Below are positions 7,912-16,646 of a stretch of 64,000 nt of DNA, piece after piece. Position 1 is the stretch's first letter, and each line of letters opens with the position of its first letter. The translations under genes were made by a program, and so were the position numbers. This DNA comes from Fretibacterium fastidiosum (lineage in GTDB: Bacteria; Synergistota; Synergistia; Synergistales; Aminobacteriaceae), in assembly GCF_964642095.1 (NCBI RefSeq), contig NZ_OZ209244.1, forward strand, positions 682,001-746,000, in the 5' to 3' direction. A model generated the notes under the pieces. It was not told where the DNA came from, ran no database searches, and was given only the letters and a program-made list of their open reading frames with translations.

Positions 7912-9423
7912 CTATTTCTCGACCGTGACGTTCTCCAGCTTGTGATATCCCGCGGGGTCCAGGACGAAGCCGTGGACCTTCTTGGACGTTCCGGAGTTCA
8001 GCGTGCTGTAGACCAGGGGTGCGTTGTTGGAGAGGTCCTGCAGGATCTGCTCCAGGTCGGCGTAGGCCTTGCGGCGGATCGTCTCGTCCGTGTTGCCGCG
8101 GCCCAGGTCCACCAGCTCATCGACCCTGGGGTCCTGGATGAAGCTGCGGTTCCCCGGCGCGCCGGTCTGCGTGGAGTACACCAGGGAATAGTAGGTGTAA
8201 TCGGCGTCCGCCGTCGAGGTGGTCCAGCCGAAGTACGCCATGTCGTGCTCGCCCTTGGAGGTGCGCTCGATGAAGCTGCCGAACTCCATGACCTCCACCT
8301 CGCACTTGATGCCGACCTCCAGCAGCATGGCCTGAACGGCCTGGCAGACCTCGATGCGGGTCTGACTGTCGTTCACCCACAGCTTGCAGGAGAAGCCGTC
8401 CGGATACCCCGCCTCGGCCAGCAGCTTCCTGGCCAGCTCGACGTCGTACGCATAGGGCTTGTCGCCGGCGTAGCCGAACACGCCCGGCGCGATGAGGTCG
8501 CCCGCCGGCTCGCCTCCGCCGTACATGATGGAGTCAATGATCGTGTTCACGTCGATGGCGTGCCGGATCGCCTGGCGCACCAGCTTGTTGTCAAAGGGCT
8601 TCTTCTTCATGTTGAACGAGAGGTACCAGCAGCTCAGGCCCGCCTTCTCGTTCAGGGTCAGGTCGGGGTTGTCGCGGACCTTCTGCTGGTCGTTGGCCTG
8701 GATGTCGTTTGCGATGTCCACCTCGCCCGTCTCGAGAGCGATGGTGCGCTGCGCGGCCTCCGGGACGACCTTCATCACGAGGTTCTTCGTCTTTGGGGCG
8801 CCCGCGTAGTACTCGTCGAAGGCCTCCAGCTTCAGGGAGTCCCCCTGTTTCCAGCTCACGAACCGGTAGGGACCGGACCCGATGGGGTTCAGGCGAAACC
8901 GCGCCTCGTCGGCCTTCACGTAGGCCTCCGGAACGATGGCCGAGGAGGGGTGCGCCAGGTTCCGCAGCGCCGCCGCGTAGGGCTTGGCCGTCTCGATGAC
9001 GACGGTGTGATCGTCCACGACGCGGACCTCCTTGATGAAGTTCACGATGTAGGAGACCGCGGTGGAGGCGATCGCCCGATCCAGGGAGAACTTCACGTCC
9101 GAGGCCGAGAGGGGAGAGCCGTCGTGAAACTTGATCCCGCTGCGGACGTGGACCTCGAGCTCCGTGTCGCTGAGGTACTTCCACGACTCCGCGATCTGAC
9201 CCACGATCTTTCCCTCGTCGTCCGTCGTGAACAGCGTGTCGAAGATCTGGTTCGTCGCCATGATGGCAGGGGTCTCCTTGCCGATGTGGGGGTCCAGAGA
9301 CGTGACGTCAGCCCCTTGAGCCCAGGTCAACGTGTCCTTGTTCTCCGCCGCCGACAGCGCGACCGGCTGGGAGAGCGAGAGGACGAGCGCCGCGATGAGC
9401 AATGCCGAATGGAACCGCTTCAT
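7912..9423 (-). CDS. Peptide ABC transporter substrate-binding protein (SBP family 5)
   Basis: A 503-residue exported binding protein for di- or oligopeptides. An N-terminal signal peptide (MKRFHSALLIAALVLSL, cleavage near LSAAEN) has no lipobox cysteine. The mature start DTLTWAQGADVTSLDPH and the segments KFHDGSPLSASDVKFSLDRA and SGPYRFVSWKQGDSL are classic DppA/OppA signatures. The RBS CAGGAGGTCTG is excellent. It is the last gene of dppBCDF-A, 74 bp after the ATPase gene. Ligand preference cannot be read from the sequence. Confidence 0.93.
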   Translation of the reverse strand: MKRFHSALLIAALVLSLSQPVALSAAENKDTLTWAQGADVTSLDPHIGKETPAIMATNQIFDTLFTTDDEGKIVGQIAESWKYLSDTELEVHVRSGIKFHDGSPLSASDVKFSLDRAIASTAVSYIVNFIKEVRVVDDHTVVIETAKPYAAALRNLAHPSSAIVPEAYVKADEARFRLNPIGSGPYRFVSWKQGDSLKLEAFDEYYAGAPKTKNLVMKVVPEAAQRTIALETGEVDIANDIQANDQQKVRDNPDLTLNEKAGLSCWYLSFNMKKKPFDNKLVRQAIRHAIDVNTIIDSIMYGGGEPAGDLIAPGVFGYAGDKPYAYDVELARKLLAEAGYPDGFSCKLWVNDSQTRIEVCQAVQAMLLEVGIKCEVEVMEFGSFIERTSKGEHDMAYFGWTTSTADADYTYYSLVYSTQTGAPGNRSFIQDPRVDELVDLGRGNTDETIRRKAYADLEQILQDLSNNAPLVYSTLNSGTSKKVHGFVLDPAGYHKLENVTVEK

Positions 9424-9497
9424 AAAACAGACCTCCTGTAAAAGAATTTAAACACCATAACCGGGGCCTCCCGGGTTATGTTCGAGTGGCGCCCGCC

Positions 9498-10451
9498 TCA
9501 GCACAGCGCGCAGGCGCAGAGGTGGCCGGGAGCGACCTCACGCAGCGGCACGTCCGCCTCCGAGCAGGCCGGCACGGCATCGACGCACCGCCCGGCGAAG
9601 CGACAGCCCGGCTTCGGGTCGATCGGCGAGGAGATCTCGCCACGCAGGATGATGCGCTCCGTCTCAAAGTCCGGGTCCGGCGTCGGGATCGCCGAGAGCA
9701 GCGCCCTCGTGTAGGGGTGCAGCGGGTTGGCGAAGACCTCGTCGGCGGACGCCAGCTCCACGACCTGCCCCAGGTACATCACGGCGATCTCGTCCGAGAG
9801 GTGCTTGACGACGGAGAGGTCGTGCGTGATGAACATGTAGGTCAGGCCCAGGTCGCGCTGCAGGTCCTGCATCAGGTTCAGGATCTGCGCCTGGATCGAG
9901 ACGTCGAGGGCCGACACCGGCTCGTCGCAGACGATGAACTGCGGGCTGAGGGCCAGGGCGCGGGCGATCCCGATCCTCTGCCGCCGTCCGCCGTCCAGCT
10001 CGTGGGGGTAGGCGTTGATCAGGCGCTCGGACAGCCCGACGAGGGACATGATCTCGCGCACCTTCTGCCGGAGCTCCGGCTGCTTTCGGCTGGCGTAGAC
10101 GCCCTGGATCAGCAGGGGCTCCGTGATCGTCTCGAAGACGGTCATCCGCGGATTCAGGGAGGCGAAGGGGTCCTGAAAGACGATCTGCATCTCGCGCCGG
10201 AGCGCCTTCAGCCGCGCCGCGTCGAACCCCAGGATGTCCTCTCCGTTGAACTGCACCGTGCCCGACGTCGGCTCCTGAAGCCGCAGGATGCTGCGGCCCA
10301 GCGTCGATTTTCCGCAGCCCGACTCCCCCACCACCCCCAGCGTCCTACGCCGGCGGATGCTGAAGGACACGTCATCCACCGCGTGAAGCGTCCCGCCCTT
10401 CGTGCTGAAGTACTTCTTCAGGTGCTCCACCCTCAGGATTTCATCGGTCAT
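9498..10451 (-). CDS. dppF: Peptide ABC transporter ATP-binding protein DppF, with altered signature motif
   Basis: A 317-residue cytoplasmic ATPase of the peptide importer. It has Walker A GESGCGKST, Q-loop IVFQDPFASLNPR, Walker B FIVCDEPVSALD and the H-loop in FITHDLSVV. The C-terminal Cys-rich segment (CRFAGRC, CSEADVP, CACALC) is typical of OppD/F proteins and may bind Fe-S. Oddly, the ABC signature reads LDGGRRQR instead of LSGGQRQR, losing the serine that contacts ATP. The start at 10451 overlaps dppD by 11 bp and has GGGAGGG upstream. Confidence 0.92.
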   Translation of the reverse strand: MTDEILRVEHLKKYFSTKGGTLHAVDDVSFSIRRRRTLGVVGESGCGKSTLGRSILRLQEPTSGTVQFNGEDILGFDAARLKALRREMQIVFQDPFASLNPRMTVFETITEPLLIQGVYASRKQPELRQKVREIMSLVGLSERLINAYPHELDGGRRQRIGIARALALSPQFIVCDEPVSALDVSIQAQILNLMQDLQRDLGLTYMFITHDLSVVKHLSDEIAVMYLGQVVELASADEVFANPLHPYTRALLSAIPTPDPDFETERIILRGEISSPIDPKPGCRFAGRCVDAVPACSEADVPLREVAPGHLCACALC

Positions 10452-11421
10452 GCGACACCCTCCCTCTGGCCAGGACGCAGCGCACCACGTGTTCGCCGCC
10501 AAGCTGTACGAGCGCGGGAACTTCCCTGCTGCAGACCTCCGCGCTGTGGGGACACCGCTCCGAGAAGGGACAGCCCGGAGGCAGGTTCGTCGGGTCCGGC
10601 ATCAGGCCGGGGATGGGGCGCAGGCGGTCCGCCTTCCTCTCGAGGCTTGGGATGGAGCCAAAGAGCCCGATCGTGTAGGGGTGCTGGGGGGACTTGAAGA
10701 TCTCGCGCAGGGCCCCGTACTCCATCAGCGTTCCCGCGTAGATGATCGCCACGTAGTCGCAGTTGTGGGCAACGACGCCCAGGTCGTGGGTGATGAGGAT
10801 GACGGAGGTGCCCAACGCCTTCTTGAGGTCTCGAATCATCTCCAGCACCTGAGCCTGAATGGTGACGTCCAGCGCCGTCGTGGGCTCGTCGGCGATGAGG
10901 AGCGTGGGCGCGCAGGCCAGGGCGATGGCGATGCCGACCCGCTGCCGCATCCCGCCGGAGAACTGATGGGGATACTCCCTGCCCCTCTGCCCGGGGATCC
11001 CCACCATCTCCAGGATGCGGCAGGCCTCCTGCCAGGCCTCCTGACGACGGAGGTTCTTGTGCGCCTGGATGACCTCCATGATCTGATCCCCGACGGTCAT
11101 GACGGGGTTGAGGCTCGTCATGGGGTCCTGAAAGATCATGGAGATGCTGCGCCCCCGAATCTTGCGCATCTCCGCCTCCGACAGCTTCAGCAGGTCCTGT
11201 CCCTCGAACAGCACCGAACCCGACACGATCCGTCCGGGCGGAGAGGGGATGAGCCGCAGGACGCCCTTGCCGAGCGTCGTCTTCCCCGCGCCCGTCTCCC
11301 CGACCACGCCCAGCGTCCGCCCCTTGACGAGGCTCAGCGAGACGGAGTTCAGCGCCTTGACGACGCCGTCGTCGGTCTCGTAGTGGATGGCAAGGTCCTT
11401 GATCTCGATCAGCTTTTCCAT
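10441..11421 (-). CDS. dppD: Peptide ABC transporter ATP-binding protein DppD
   Basis: A 326-residue ATPase subunit. It carries Walker A GETGAGKTT, Q-loop SMIFQDPMTSLNPVMT, an intact signature FSGGMRQRVGIA, Walker B LLIADEPTTALD and H-loop LITHDLGVV. The C-terminal oligopeptide-transporter segment with CPFSERCPHSAEVC is present. It lies between dppC and dppF in the minus-strand operon, 10 bp after dppC. Its normal motifs contrast with the altered signature in its partner DppF. Confidence 0.95.
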   Translation of the reverse strand: MEKLIEIKDLAIHYETDDGVVKALNSVSLSLVKGRTLGVVGETGAGKTTLGKGVLRLIPSPPGRIVSGSVLFEGQDLLKLSEAEMRKIRGRSISMIFQDPMTSLNPVMTVGDQIMEVIQAHKNLRRQEAWQEACRILEMVGIPGQRGREYPHQFSGGMRQRVGIAIALACAPTLLIADEPTTALDVTIQAQVLEMIRDLKKALGTSVILITHDLGVVAHNCDYVAIIYAGTLMEYGALREIFKSPQHPYTIGLFGSIPSLERKADRLRPIPGLMPDPTNLPPGCPFSERCPHSAEVCSREVPALVQLGGEHVVRCVLARGRVSHDR

Positions 11422-11431
11422 GTCGGCCGCC

Positions 11432-12334
11432 TCAGCTCTTCAACTTCGGGTCCAGCGCGTCGCGCAGGCCGTCGCCCACGAGGTTGAGCGCCAGGATGGT
11501 GAGCATGATCCCCGCGCCGGGGATCATGGTGATGTGCCACGCATCGCGGATGTACGTTCGGGCGTTGGAGAGCATGGAGCCCCACTCCGGGGTCGGTGGC
11601 TGGATGCCCAGCCCAAGGAAGCTCAGCCCCGCGATGGAGAGGATGGCGCCCGCGACCCCCAGGGTGGACTGCACGATCAGCGGGGCAAGCGAGTTGGGGA
11701 CGATGTAGCGCATGATGATGCGCCCGTTGTCCGCGCCGACGGATCGCGCCGCCTCGATGAACTCCTGCTCCTTGACCGTCAGCACGGAGGCGCGGAGCGT
11801 GCGGGCGAACGTCGGGACGTAGGCGATGCTGATGGCGATCAGGACGTTGACCAGCCCCGGACCCAGAGCCGCCACGATGGCCGTCGCCAGGAGCATGGAA
11901 GGGATCGCCAGCAGGACGTCCATGGCGCGCATCAGGACGTTGTCCAGCCTCTTGTAGTACCCTGCTACGGCCCCGATGAGCCCTCCCAGGAGCGTCGAAA
12001 AGGCGATGCCCGCCATCCCCATGAAGAGGGAGTAGCGTATTCCCCAGAGCATCCTGAGGAACATGTCGCGCCCGAACTCGTCCAGGCCGAAGATGTGCTC
12101 CGCGCTGGGGCCCTTCAGCCTCAGGCGAAGGTTCTGCTTGATGACGTGCGCGTTGTAGAACGCCCGGCCGTCGGCAAAATCCCAGAGTATGGTCGCCGCC
12201 GCGACGGCGGCCAGCAGGAGCAGGAAGACCAAAGAAAGGATGGCCAGCCGGTTCTTGCGGAACCGGCGCCACGCCTCCTCCCAGAGGGACCTCTGCTCTC
12301 GCTGCTCGTTGTCCTGCGAAATCCGATCGTTCAT
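11432..12334 (-). CDS. dppC: Peptide ABC transporter permease DppC
   Basis: A 300-residue inner-membrane permease with an N-terminal OppC_N segment (RFRKNRLAILSLVFLLLL) and about six helices. The EAA loop is EAARSVGADNGRIIMRYIVPN, which docks with the ATPases. The GLDEFGRDMFLRMLWG segment is typical of DppC. GAGGTGCCGCC precedes the ATG. It is spaced 9 bp after dppB and pairs with it as a heterodimeric channel. Confidence 0.95.
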   Translation of the reverse strand: MNDRISQDNEQREQRSLWEEAWRRFRKNRLAILSLVFLLLLAAVAAATILWDFADGRAFYNAHVIKQNLRLRLKGPSAEHIFGLDEFGRDMFLRMLWGIRYSLFMGMAGIAFSTLLGGLIGAVAGYYKRLDNVLMRAMDVLLAIPSMLLATAIVAALGPGLVNVLIAISIAYVPTFARTLRASVLTVKEQEFIEAARSVGADNGRIIMRYIVPNSLAPLIVQSTLGVAGAILSIAGLSFLGLGIQPPTPEWGSMLSNARTYIRDAWHITMIPGAGIMLTILALNLVGDGLRDALDPKLKS

Positions 12335-12343
12335 GGCGGCACC

Positions 12344-13291
12344 TCACGCCTTCTGGTACTGAGATTTGATCCGGGGGTCCACGAAGGCGTAGATGATGTC
12401 GACCACCAGGTTGACGACGGAGAACATGACGGCCAGGAAGATGACGGAACCCAGCACCAGCGGCATGTCCTTGGACTTGATGGAGTCCACCATGAGCCTC
12501 CCCAGCCCCGGCCACGAGAAGATGGTCTCCGTCAGCATGGCGCCGCCCAAAAGGTGCCCAAATTGAAGCCCCACCGCCGTGACGATGGGGATGAGCGCGT
12601 TGCGCATCATGTGCCGCATGGTGACGGCGCCCTCCGAAATGCCCTTGGAGCGCGCGGTACTGATGTAGTCCTGCCGGATCACCTCGAGCATACTGGAGCG
12701 CGTCATCCTGACGATCGTCGCCGCACAGCCCGTGCCCAGCGTCAGGGCGGGGAGGACGAGGCTCTTCACGAGGGGAACGAACCCCTCGCCCATCCCCTGC
12801 GACGGCAGCCATCCGAGCCCCAGCGAGAAGACGAGGACCACCAGGAGCCCGAACCAGAAGTTGGGCATGGCGACCCCGATGAGCGACAGGACGGTCGTCG
12901 TGTAGTCGAGCAGGGTGTACTGGTGCTTCGCCGAGATGATGCCGGTGGGGAGCCCGATGAGGAGCGCCACAAAAATTCCGGCCAGGGCCAGGACGCAGGT
13001 CGCGGGGAAGCGCTCCAGCACCATGTCCATGACGTCGATCTTGTTGCGGTAGGAAACTCCCAGGTCCCCGTGCAGGGCGTCCTTCATGTAGATCAGGTAG
13101 CGCACGACGATGGGCCGATTGAGGCCGAGCTCCTCCCGCGTCCGCTGCAGGAGCTCCGGCGTCGCGCCGTCGCCCAGGATGATGGCGGCCGGGTCCCCAG
13201 GCGTCAGGGCCAGGATGAAAAAGACGATGAACGTGACGCCAATCAGCACGGGGATCATCATCAGGAGCCTACGTAGGATATAGCGCAGCAT
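12344..13291 (-). CDS. dppB: Peptide ABC transporter permease DppB
   Basis: 315 residues. The N-terminal helix MLRYILRRLLMMIPVLIG is followed by TPGDPAAIIL, the classic DppB pattern. The periplasmic GDLGVSYRN segment and the EAA loop STARSKGISEGAVTMRHMMRN are present, and the protein ends DPRIKSQ. It is the first gene of the dpp operon, so the promoter should lie just upstream. A roughly 95 % identical copy of its first two thirds plus leader occurs at 17767-18575 as a broken fragment. Confidence 0.95.
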   Translation of the reverse strand: MLRYILRRLLMMIPVLIGVTFIVFFILALTPGDPAAIILGDGATPELLQRTREELGLNRPIVVRYLIYMKDALHGDLGVSYRNKIDVMDMVLERFPATCVLALAGIFVALLIGLPTGIISAKHQYTLLDYTTTVLSLIGVAMPNFWFGLLVVLVFSLGLGWLPSQGMGEGFVPLVKSLVLPALTLGTGCAATIVRMTRSSMLEVIRQDYISTARSKGISEGAVTMRHMMRNALIPIVTAVGLQFGHLLGGAMLTETIFSWPGLGRLMVDSIKSKDMPLVLGSVIFLAVMFSVVNLVVDIIYAFVDPRIKSQYQKA

Positions 13292-13425
13292 CAGCTATCA
13301 GCCTCACCTTGCAAGGAATACTGAAGTTTTCAAAAAGTGCTCTCCTATTATATCACTTCACAAAAGAACCCTATCACCACAGGTGAGAAAAGACGTGAAA
13401 CGGACTTAGCGCGCCCCTGGCCTCT
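12617..13425. repeat. Parental copy of an 809-bp duplication (dppB 5' part plus leader)
   Basis: This segment aligns with 17767-18575 over its whole length with few substitutions and the same orientation. It covers the first two thirds of dppB, its start and about 130 bp of leader. The left border of homology lies in the hexamer CATGGT. Confidence 0.9.
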
Positions 13426-13645
13426 GCAACCAAGGCCTTACGAGGTCCTTGAAGATCATTGCCCCGCACCACGGGCTCCGTGAAGCGGTCCCTCTCAGGT
13501 TACCCGCTGCGTCCGACGGCAGGGTCTCTGTCCCACAGCCGCATCCAGCCGTGTGAACTCCTCAAGGACGTCCTTGTTAATTTTCCATAAATTAAACATA
13601 ACAAAATTTAGAAAAAAAGTGTTATCATAAATTATAAACAGAACT
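13292..13645. other. Divergent intergenic region between dppB and the cobalt operon
   Basis: No gene is seen. The part nearest dppB (13292-13425) is AT-rich, is duplicated at 18442-18575 and should hold the dpp promoter. A perfect palindrome AAGGACGTCCTT lies at about 13562-13573. The AT-rich stretch 13575-13645 probably contains the promoter of the riboswitch-led operon. Confidence 0.5.
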
Positions 13646-13789
13646 CTTGTTCGTCGGGGGAAGTCGGGTGCAACGCCCGCGCGGTCCCGCCGCCGTGAGA
13701 GGAGGACAAGCCAGGTTCGGGGAGGGCGCGAAGGCGCGGCTCCATCGAACTATGTCTTGGATCCCAAGCCGGAATACCTGACGTTCAAG
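13646..13789 (+). promoter_or_regulatory. Cobalamin riboswitch aptamer
   Basis: Conserved B12-riboswitch elements occur in order: GGTGCAACGCCCGCGCGG, then TCCCGCCGCCGTGA, AAGCCAGG, and the 3' element AAGCCGGAATACCTGAC. The outer stem pairs CTTGTTCGTC (13646-13655) with GACGTTCAAG (13780-13789), with two mismatches. It lies 174 bp before the cobalt-transport operon. The known logic is that bound adenosylcobalamin represses cobalt import, here probably through the terminator at 13845-13879. Confidence 0.88.
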
Positions 13790-13844
13790 CGGACACAAGA
13801 CGTTTTGCCACGAGCGATGGCGCAGGAGCGTGTCGTCTGTGACG

Positions 13845-13879
13845 CCCCCGCCCGCGCCCATCGCGAGGCGGGGGTTTTT
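13845..13879 (+). terminator. Expression-platform terminator of the cobalamin riboswitch
   Basis: CCCCCGCC (13845-13852) pairs with GGCGGGGG (13867-13874) and is followed by five T residues. A second smaller hairpin, ACCCCG-GCAA-CGGGGT with TTTT, follows at 13906-13924. Both lie between the aptamer and the first gene. Confidence 0.8.
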
Positions 13880-13962
13880 GCAGCGTTTTATTCTCTGGAC
13901 GACGTACCCCGGCAACGGGGTTTTGCCGTAATTCTGTAAGTATTGAGGAGGATGATTTTTTC

Positions 13963-14751
13963 ATGAAACGCGGAAACAAAGTAGTGTTGGCGGCTGGTTT
14001 GCTCCTTGGGGTCGCCTCGGCGGCCTTTGCGCACGAGCTGGTGATGAAGCCGCAGAAGATGAACGCGGCGAAGGGCGAGACTCTGGCGGTTGAGATCCAC
14101 TCGGGACACAAGTTCATCGTACCCGAGGAGGTGGAGAGCGTCGAGCGCATCAAGGCGGGAGTCTTCAAGGACGGCAAGCTCCAGGAGGCCGGGCTGAAGC
14201 CGAACGAGAAAAACCTGTGCATCGACTTCTCCCTGCCCGTCGAGGATGCCTCTCAGTCCATGGTGATCCTCGCCAACAAGGACGGCGGTGTCTGGTGCGT
14301 CACGAATGAGGGCGGCAAGTCCGGCCTTCGCAAGGACCTGGAGGCCCAGGGCCTGAAGGTCACGAAGGCGACCAAGAACGACAAGTTCGTCAAGGTTATC
14401 GTCAACGCCTCCAGGGACGACAAGAACTTCGCCGTTCAGACGGGGCAGGCCCTTGAGATCATCCCCGTGACCAACCCTGCGGACGCCAAGGTTGGAGAGT
14501 TCTTCGAGGTGAAGATACTGGTCGACGGAAAACCCTACTCAGGGGCGGTGTGGGCGAGCTACGACGGTTTTGCGCCTGAGTACGAGGACACCTATGCCTA
14601 CTATACCCAGGCGGTCCAGGGCGTGGCCCATATCAAGATCACAGCCCCCGGTCTCTGGGGTGTGCGCGCCATGAAGACGGACCTGCCCGGCAAGGAGGGC
14701 GAGTACGACTCCGTTGCTCGCAGGACCTTCCTGCTCTTTGAAGTGAAGTAG
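13963..14751 (+). CDS. DUF4198-family exported protein, probable CbtK/NikK component of the cobalt ECF importer
   Basis: 262 residues with a signal peptide (VVLAAGLLLGVASAAFA, cleaved before HELVMKP). The mature protein starts with a histidine, which could bind metal as in other members. The DUF4198 pattern includes ELVMKPQKMNAAKGETL near the start and paired Ig-like folds (NPADAKVGEFFEVKILVDGKPYSGA, then APGLWGVRAM). Such proteins accompany NikM/CbiM transporters as extra extracytoplasmic components. It is first in the riboswitch-controlled operon, 15 bp before the next gene. Cobalt rather than nickel is inferred from the B12 riboswitch. Confidence 0.85.
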   Translation: MKRGNKVVLAAGLLLGVASAAFAHELVMKPQKMNAAKGETLAVEIHSGHKFIVPEEVESVERIKAGVFKDGKLQEAGLKPNEKNLCIDFSLPVEDASQSMVILANKDGGVWCVTNEGGKSGLRKDLEAQGLKVTKATKNDKFVKVIVNASRDDKNFAVQTGQALEIIPVTNPADAKVGEFFEVKILVDGKPYSGAVWASYDGFAPEYEDTYAYYTQAVQGVAHIKITAPGLWGVRAMKTDLPGKEGEYDSVARRTFLLFEVK

Positions 14752-14766
14752 CAAAGTCCATCAAAG

Positions 14767-15270
14767 ATGAACGCCTCTTTCAAAAAGACGGCGCTGCTCG
14801 GGCTGGCGGTGATCGCCGGCCTGAGCGGCCTTTTAGCGCAGCAGGCGGACGCACACGGCGTGGGCTATTCGGAGTCCACGCTGAAGCCGGTATCGCTCGA
14901 ATTCTTCTACTCGACGGGAGAGCTTATGAACTACCTTGAGGCCAAGGTCTTCTCCCCTGCCGACGAGAAGATCGCCTACCAGTCAGGACGGACCGACGAG
15001 GGGGGGCGTTTCGCCTTCACCCCCAATAAGCCCGGGACGTGGCGGGTCATCGTCAGCGATGAGGACGGGCACAGGGCCGAGGCGACAGTGAACGTGACGG
15101 AGGACTTCCTGAAGGCCGGGGCCACAGGAGGCGGTTCGGGCATCGACATTCAGGAGAAGAAGGCCGCCCCTGAGGGACTGGATCTTCTCCTGAGGGCGGG
15201 GCTCGGCGTCAGCCTGATCTTCAACATCGCCGCGTTCGTCCTGCTGCTGCGGTGCAGGAAGGCGGTGTAG
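14767..15270 (+). CDS. CbtL/NikL-like membrane-anchored component of the cobalt importer
   Basis: 167 residues. An N-terminal signal segment is cleaved near QADAHGVGYS, leaving a histidine close to the mature N-terminus. A carboxypeptidase-regulatory-like beta fold follows (AKVFSPADEKIAYQSGRTDEGGRFAFTPNKPGTW region), and one C-terminal helix (about 140-162, LGVSLIFNIAAFVLLL) has Arg/Lys after it. This architecture matches NikL/CbtL proteins, which stand in for CbiN in some ECF metal transporters. No separate CbiN gene is present. It ends four bases before cbiM, suggesting coupling. Confidence 0.8.
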   Translation: MNASFKKTALLGLAVIAGLSGLLAQQADAHGVGYSESTLKPVSLEFFYSTGELMNYLEAKVFSPADEKIAYQSGRTDEGGRFAFTPNKPGTWRVIVSDEDGHRAEATVNVTEDFLKAGATGGGSGIDIQEKKAAPEGLDLLLRAGLGVSLIFNIAAFVLLLRCRKAV

Positions 15271-15274
15271 TCCC

Positions 15275-15883
15275 ATGCATATCAGCGAGGGAATCCTCTC
15301 CACTCAGGCCTTGGCCGCCGGATGGGCCGTCGCGGGCGTCGGGACGGCGGTCGGGCTCAAAAAGCTCAACCCCGATAAGATCGTCCGCGTCGCGTTCTCC
15401 TCGTCGGTGTTCTTTCTGGCCTCCCTGATCAACGTGCGGCTCGGCCCCAGTTCGACCCACCTCTCCCTTATCGCGCCCATGGGGCTGATCTTGGGGTGGT
15501 CGGCCTTTCCCGCCGTGATGGTCGCCCTGATTCTGCAGGCCCTCCTGTTTCAGTTCGGCGGCCTCATCGTTCTGGGGGTGAATACGGTGGATGTCGCCGT
15601 TCCTGCGCTCGCCGCCTACTTCCTGTTCGCGGGCCCGATCTGCAGGAGCAGAGGCCCCATCGCCTCCGTACTGGGCTTCATCGCAGGTGCCCTGGCCGTG
15701 CTCCTCTGTGCCGTGGGGGTGGAGATCTTCCTGAGGGGGACGGACGCCAATCTATCCGACATCGCCGACACCGTCTTTATCGCCCATATCCCCCTGGCCC
15801 TGATTGAGGGGGCGATCACGGCCTTCATGGTGGCCTACATGAAACGTGCGGCCCCGGAGCTCCTGATGGGTGTGGACCACTAG
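15275..15883 (+). CDS. cbiM: Cobalt/nickel ECF transporter S-component CbiM
   Basis: A 202-residue inner-membrane metal-binding subunit. It starts MHISEGILS, where the N-terminal Met and His2 chelate the metal. GPSSTHLSL supplies another conserved histidine, and GVNTVDVAVPALAA is a conserved helix. About six to seven hydrophobic segments are visible. The operon has CbtK-like, CbtL-like, CbiM, CbiQ and CbiO genes on one strand with tiny gaps. Cobalt specificity is inferred from the riboswitch. Confidence 0.95.
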   Translation: MHISEGILSTQALAAGWAVAGVGTAVGLKKLNPDKIVRVAFSSSVFFLASLINVRLGPSSTHLSLIAPMGLILGWSAFPAVMVALILQALLFQFGGLIVLGVNTVDVAVPALAAYFLFAGPICRSRGPIASVLGFIAGALAVLLCAVGVEIFLRGTDANLSDIADTVFIAHIPLALIEGAITAFMVAYMKRAAPELLMGVDH

Positions 15884-15895
15884 GGCAGGACCGGC

Positions 15896-16642
15896 ATGGA
15901 GCTTGAGACGCGCGGCCTTCGGTCCGAGGCCGCACCGACGCGGCTCAGCGTCTTCGATCCACGCGCGCGCGTGCTGTGCGCTCTGGCCATGGCCTGTATC
16001 CTGGCCTCCGTTCGGTCGTTTCCGGCCCTGCTCTGCGGTCTCCCGATCCCCATCGCCTTGCTGTTCCTCGACAGTGCGATGATGCTCCGGGAGCTGTTCC
16101 ACTGGAACGCCGCCGGCCTCTTCATCGCACTGCTCCTGACGCTGACCTATCCCGGCGACCGCTTCTGGGGCGTCTTCTCCACAGCGGGGCTGAGGCTCTC
16201 CGGGCTCATCCTCCTGAAGCTCAACCTGATCTCGATCCTGCTGACCCGAATGGTCCTCTCGCTTGGAGTGGAGAAAGTCGATCACGTCCTGACCTGTCTC
16301 GGAGTCTCCGAGAAACTCCGGGTCCTCCTGCTGCTCTCCGCGCGCTGTATTTTCATCCTTGCGGAGCGCGTGGAGACGATGGTCCGGGCGGTACACCTCA
16401 GGGCTCCTGAGCTGAGGGGGCTCGCGATGTGCCGGACGTTCGCATGTGTGTTGGGGACGACGCTGCTGCACAGCTCCGACCGGGCGGAGCAGATGATGCG
16501 GGCTATCCGATGCCGCGGAGGGATGGCGGGCTTCTCTCAGTGCCGTCCGCTGCTCTGGCGCGGCATCGATACTGTGCTGTGCCTTGCGTTCGCGTTGAAT
16601 ATCGGGGTGATCCTGGCTTGTGCTCTGCTCTGGAGGTCTTAG
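15896..16642 (+). CDS. cbiQ: ECF transporter transmembrane T-component CbiQ
   Basis: A 248-residue membrane scaffold that links the metal-binding CbiM to the CbiO ATPase. Several N-terminal helices (ALAMACILASVRSFPALLCG and following) lead to the two cytoplasmic coupling motifs of T-components, seen as ETMVRAVHLRA and RAEQMMRAIRCRG. The start codon 12 bp after cbiM is consistent with translational coupling. Length and order are typical. Confidence 0.9.
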   Translation: MELETRGLRSEAAPTRLSVFDPRARVLCALAMACILASVRSFPALLCGLPIPIALLFLDSAMMLRELFHWNAAGLFIALLLTLTYPGDRFWGVFSTAGLRLSGLILLKLNLISILLTRMVLSLGVEKVDHVLTCLGVSEKLRVLLLLSARCIFILAERVETMVRAVHLRAPELRGLAMCRTFACVLGTTLLHSSDRAEQMMRAIRCRGGMAGFSQCRPLLWRGIDTVLCLAFALNIGVILACALLWRS

Positions 16643-16646
16643 ACAG

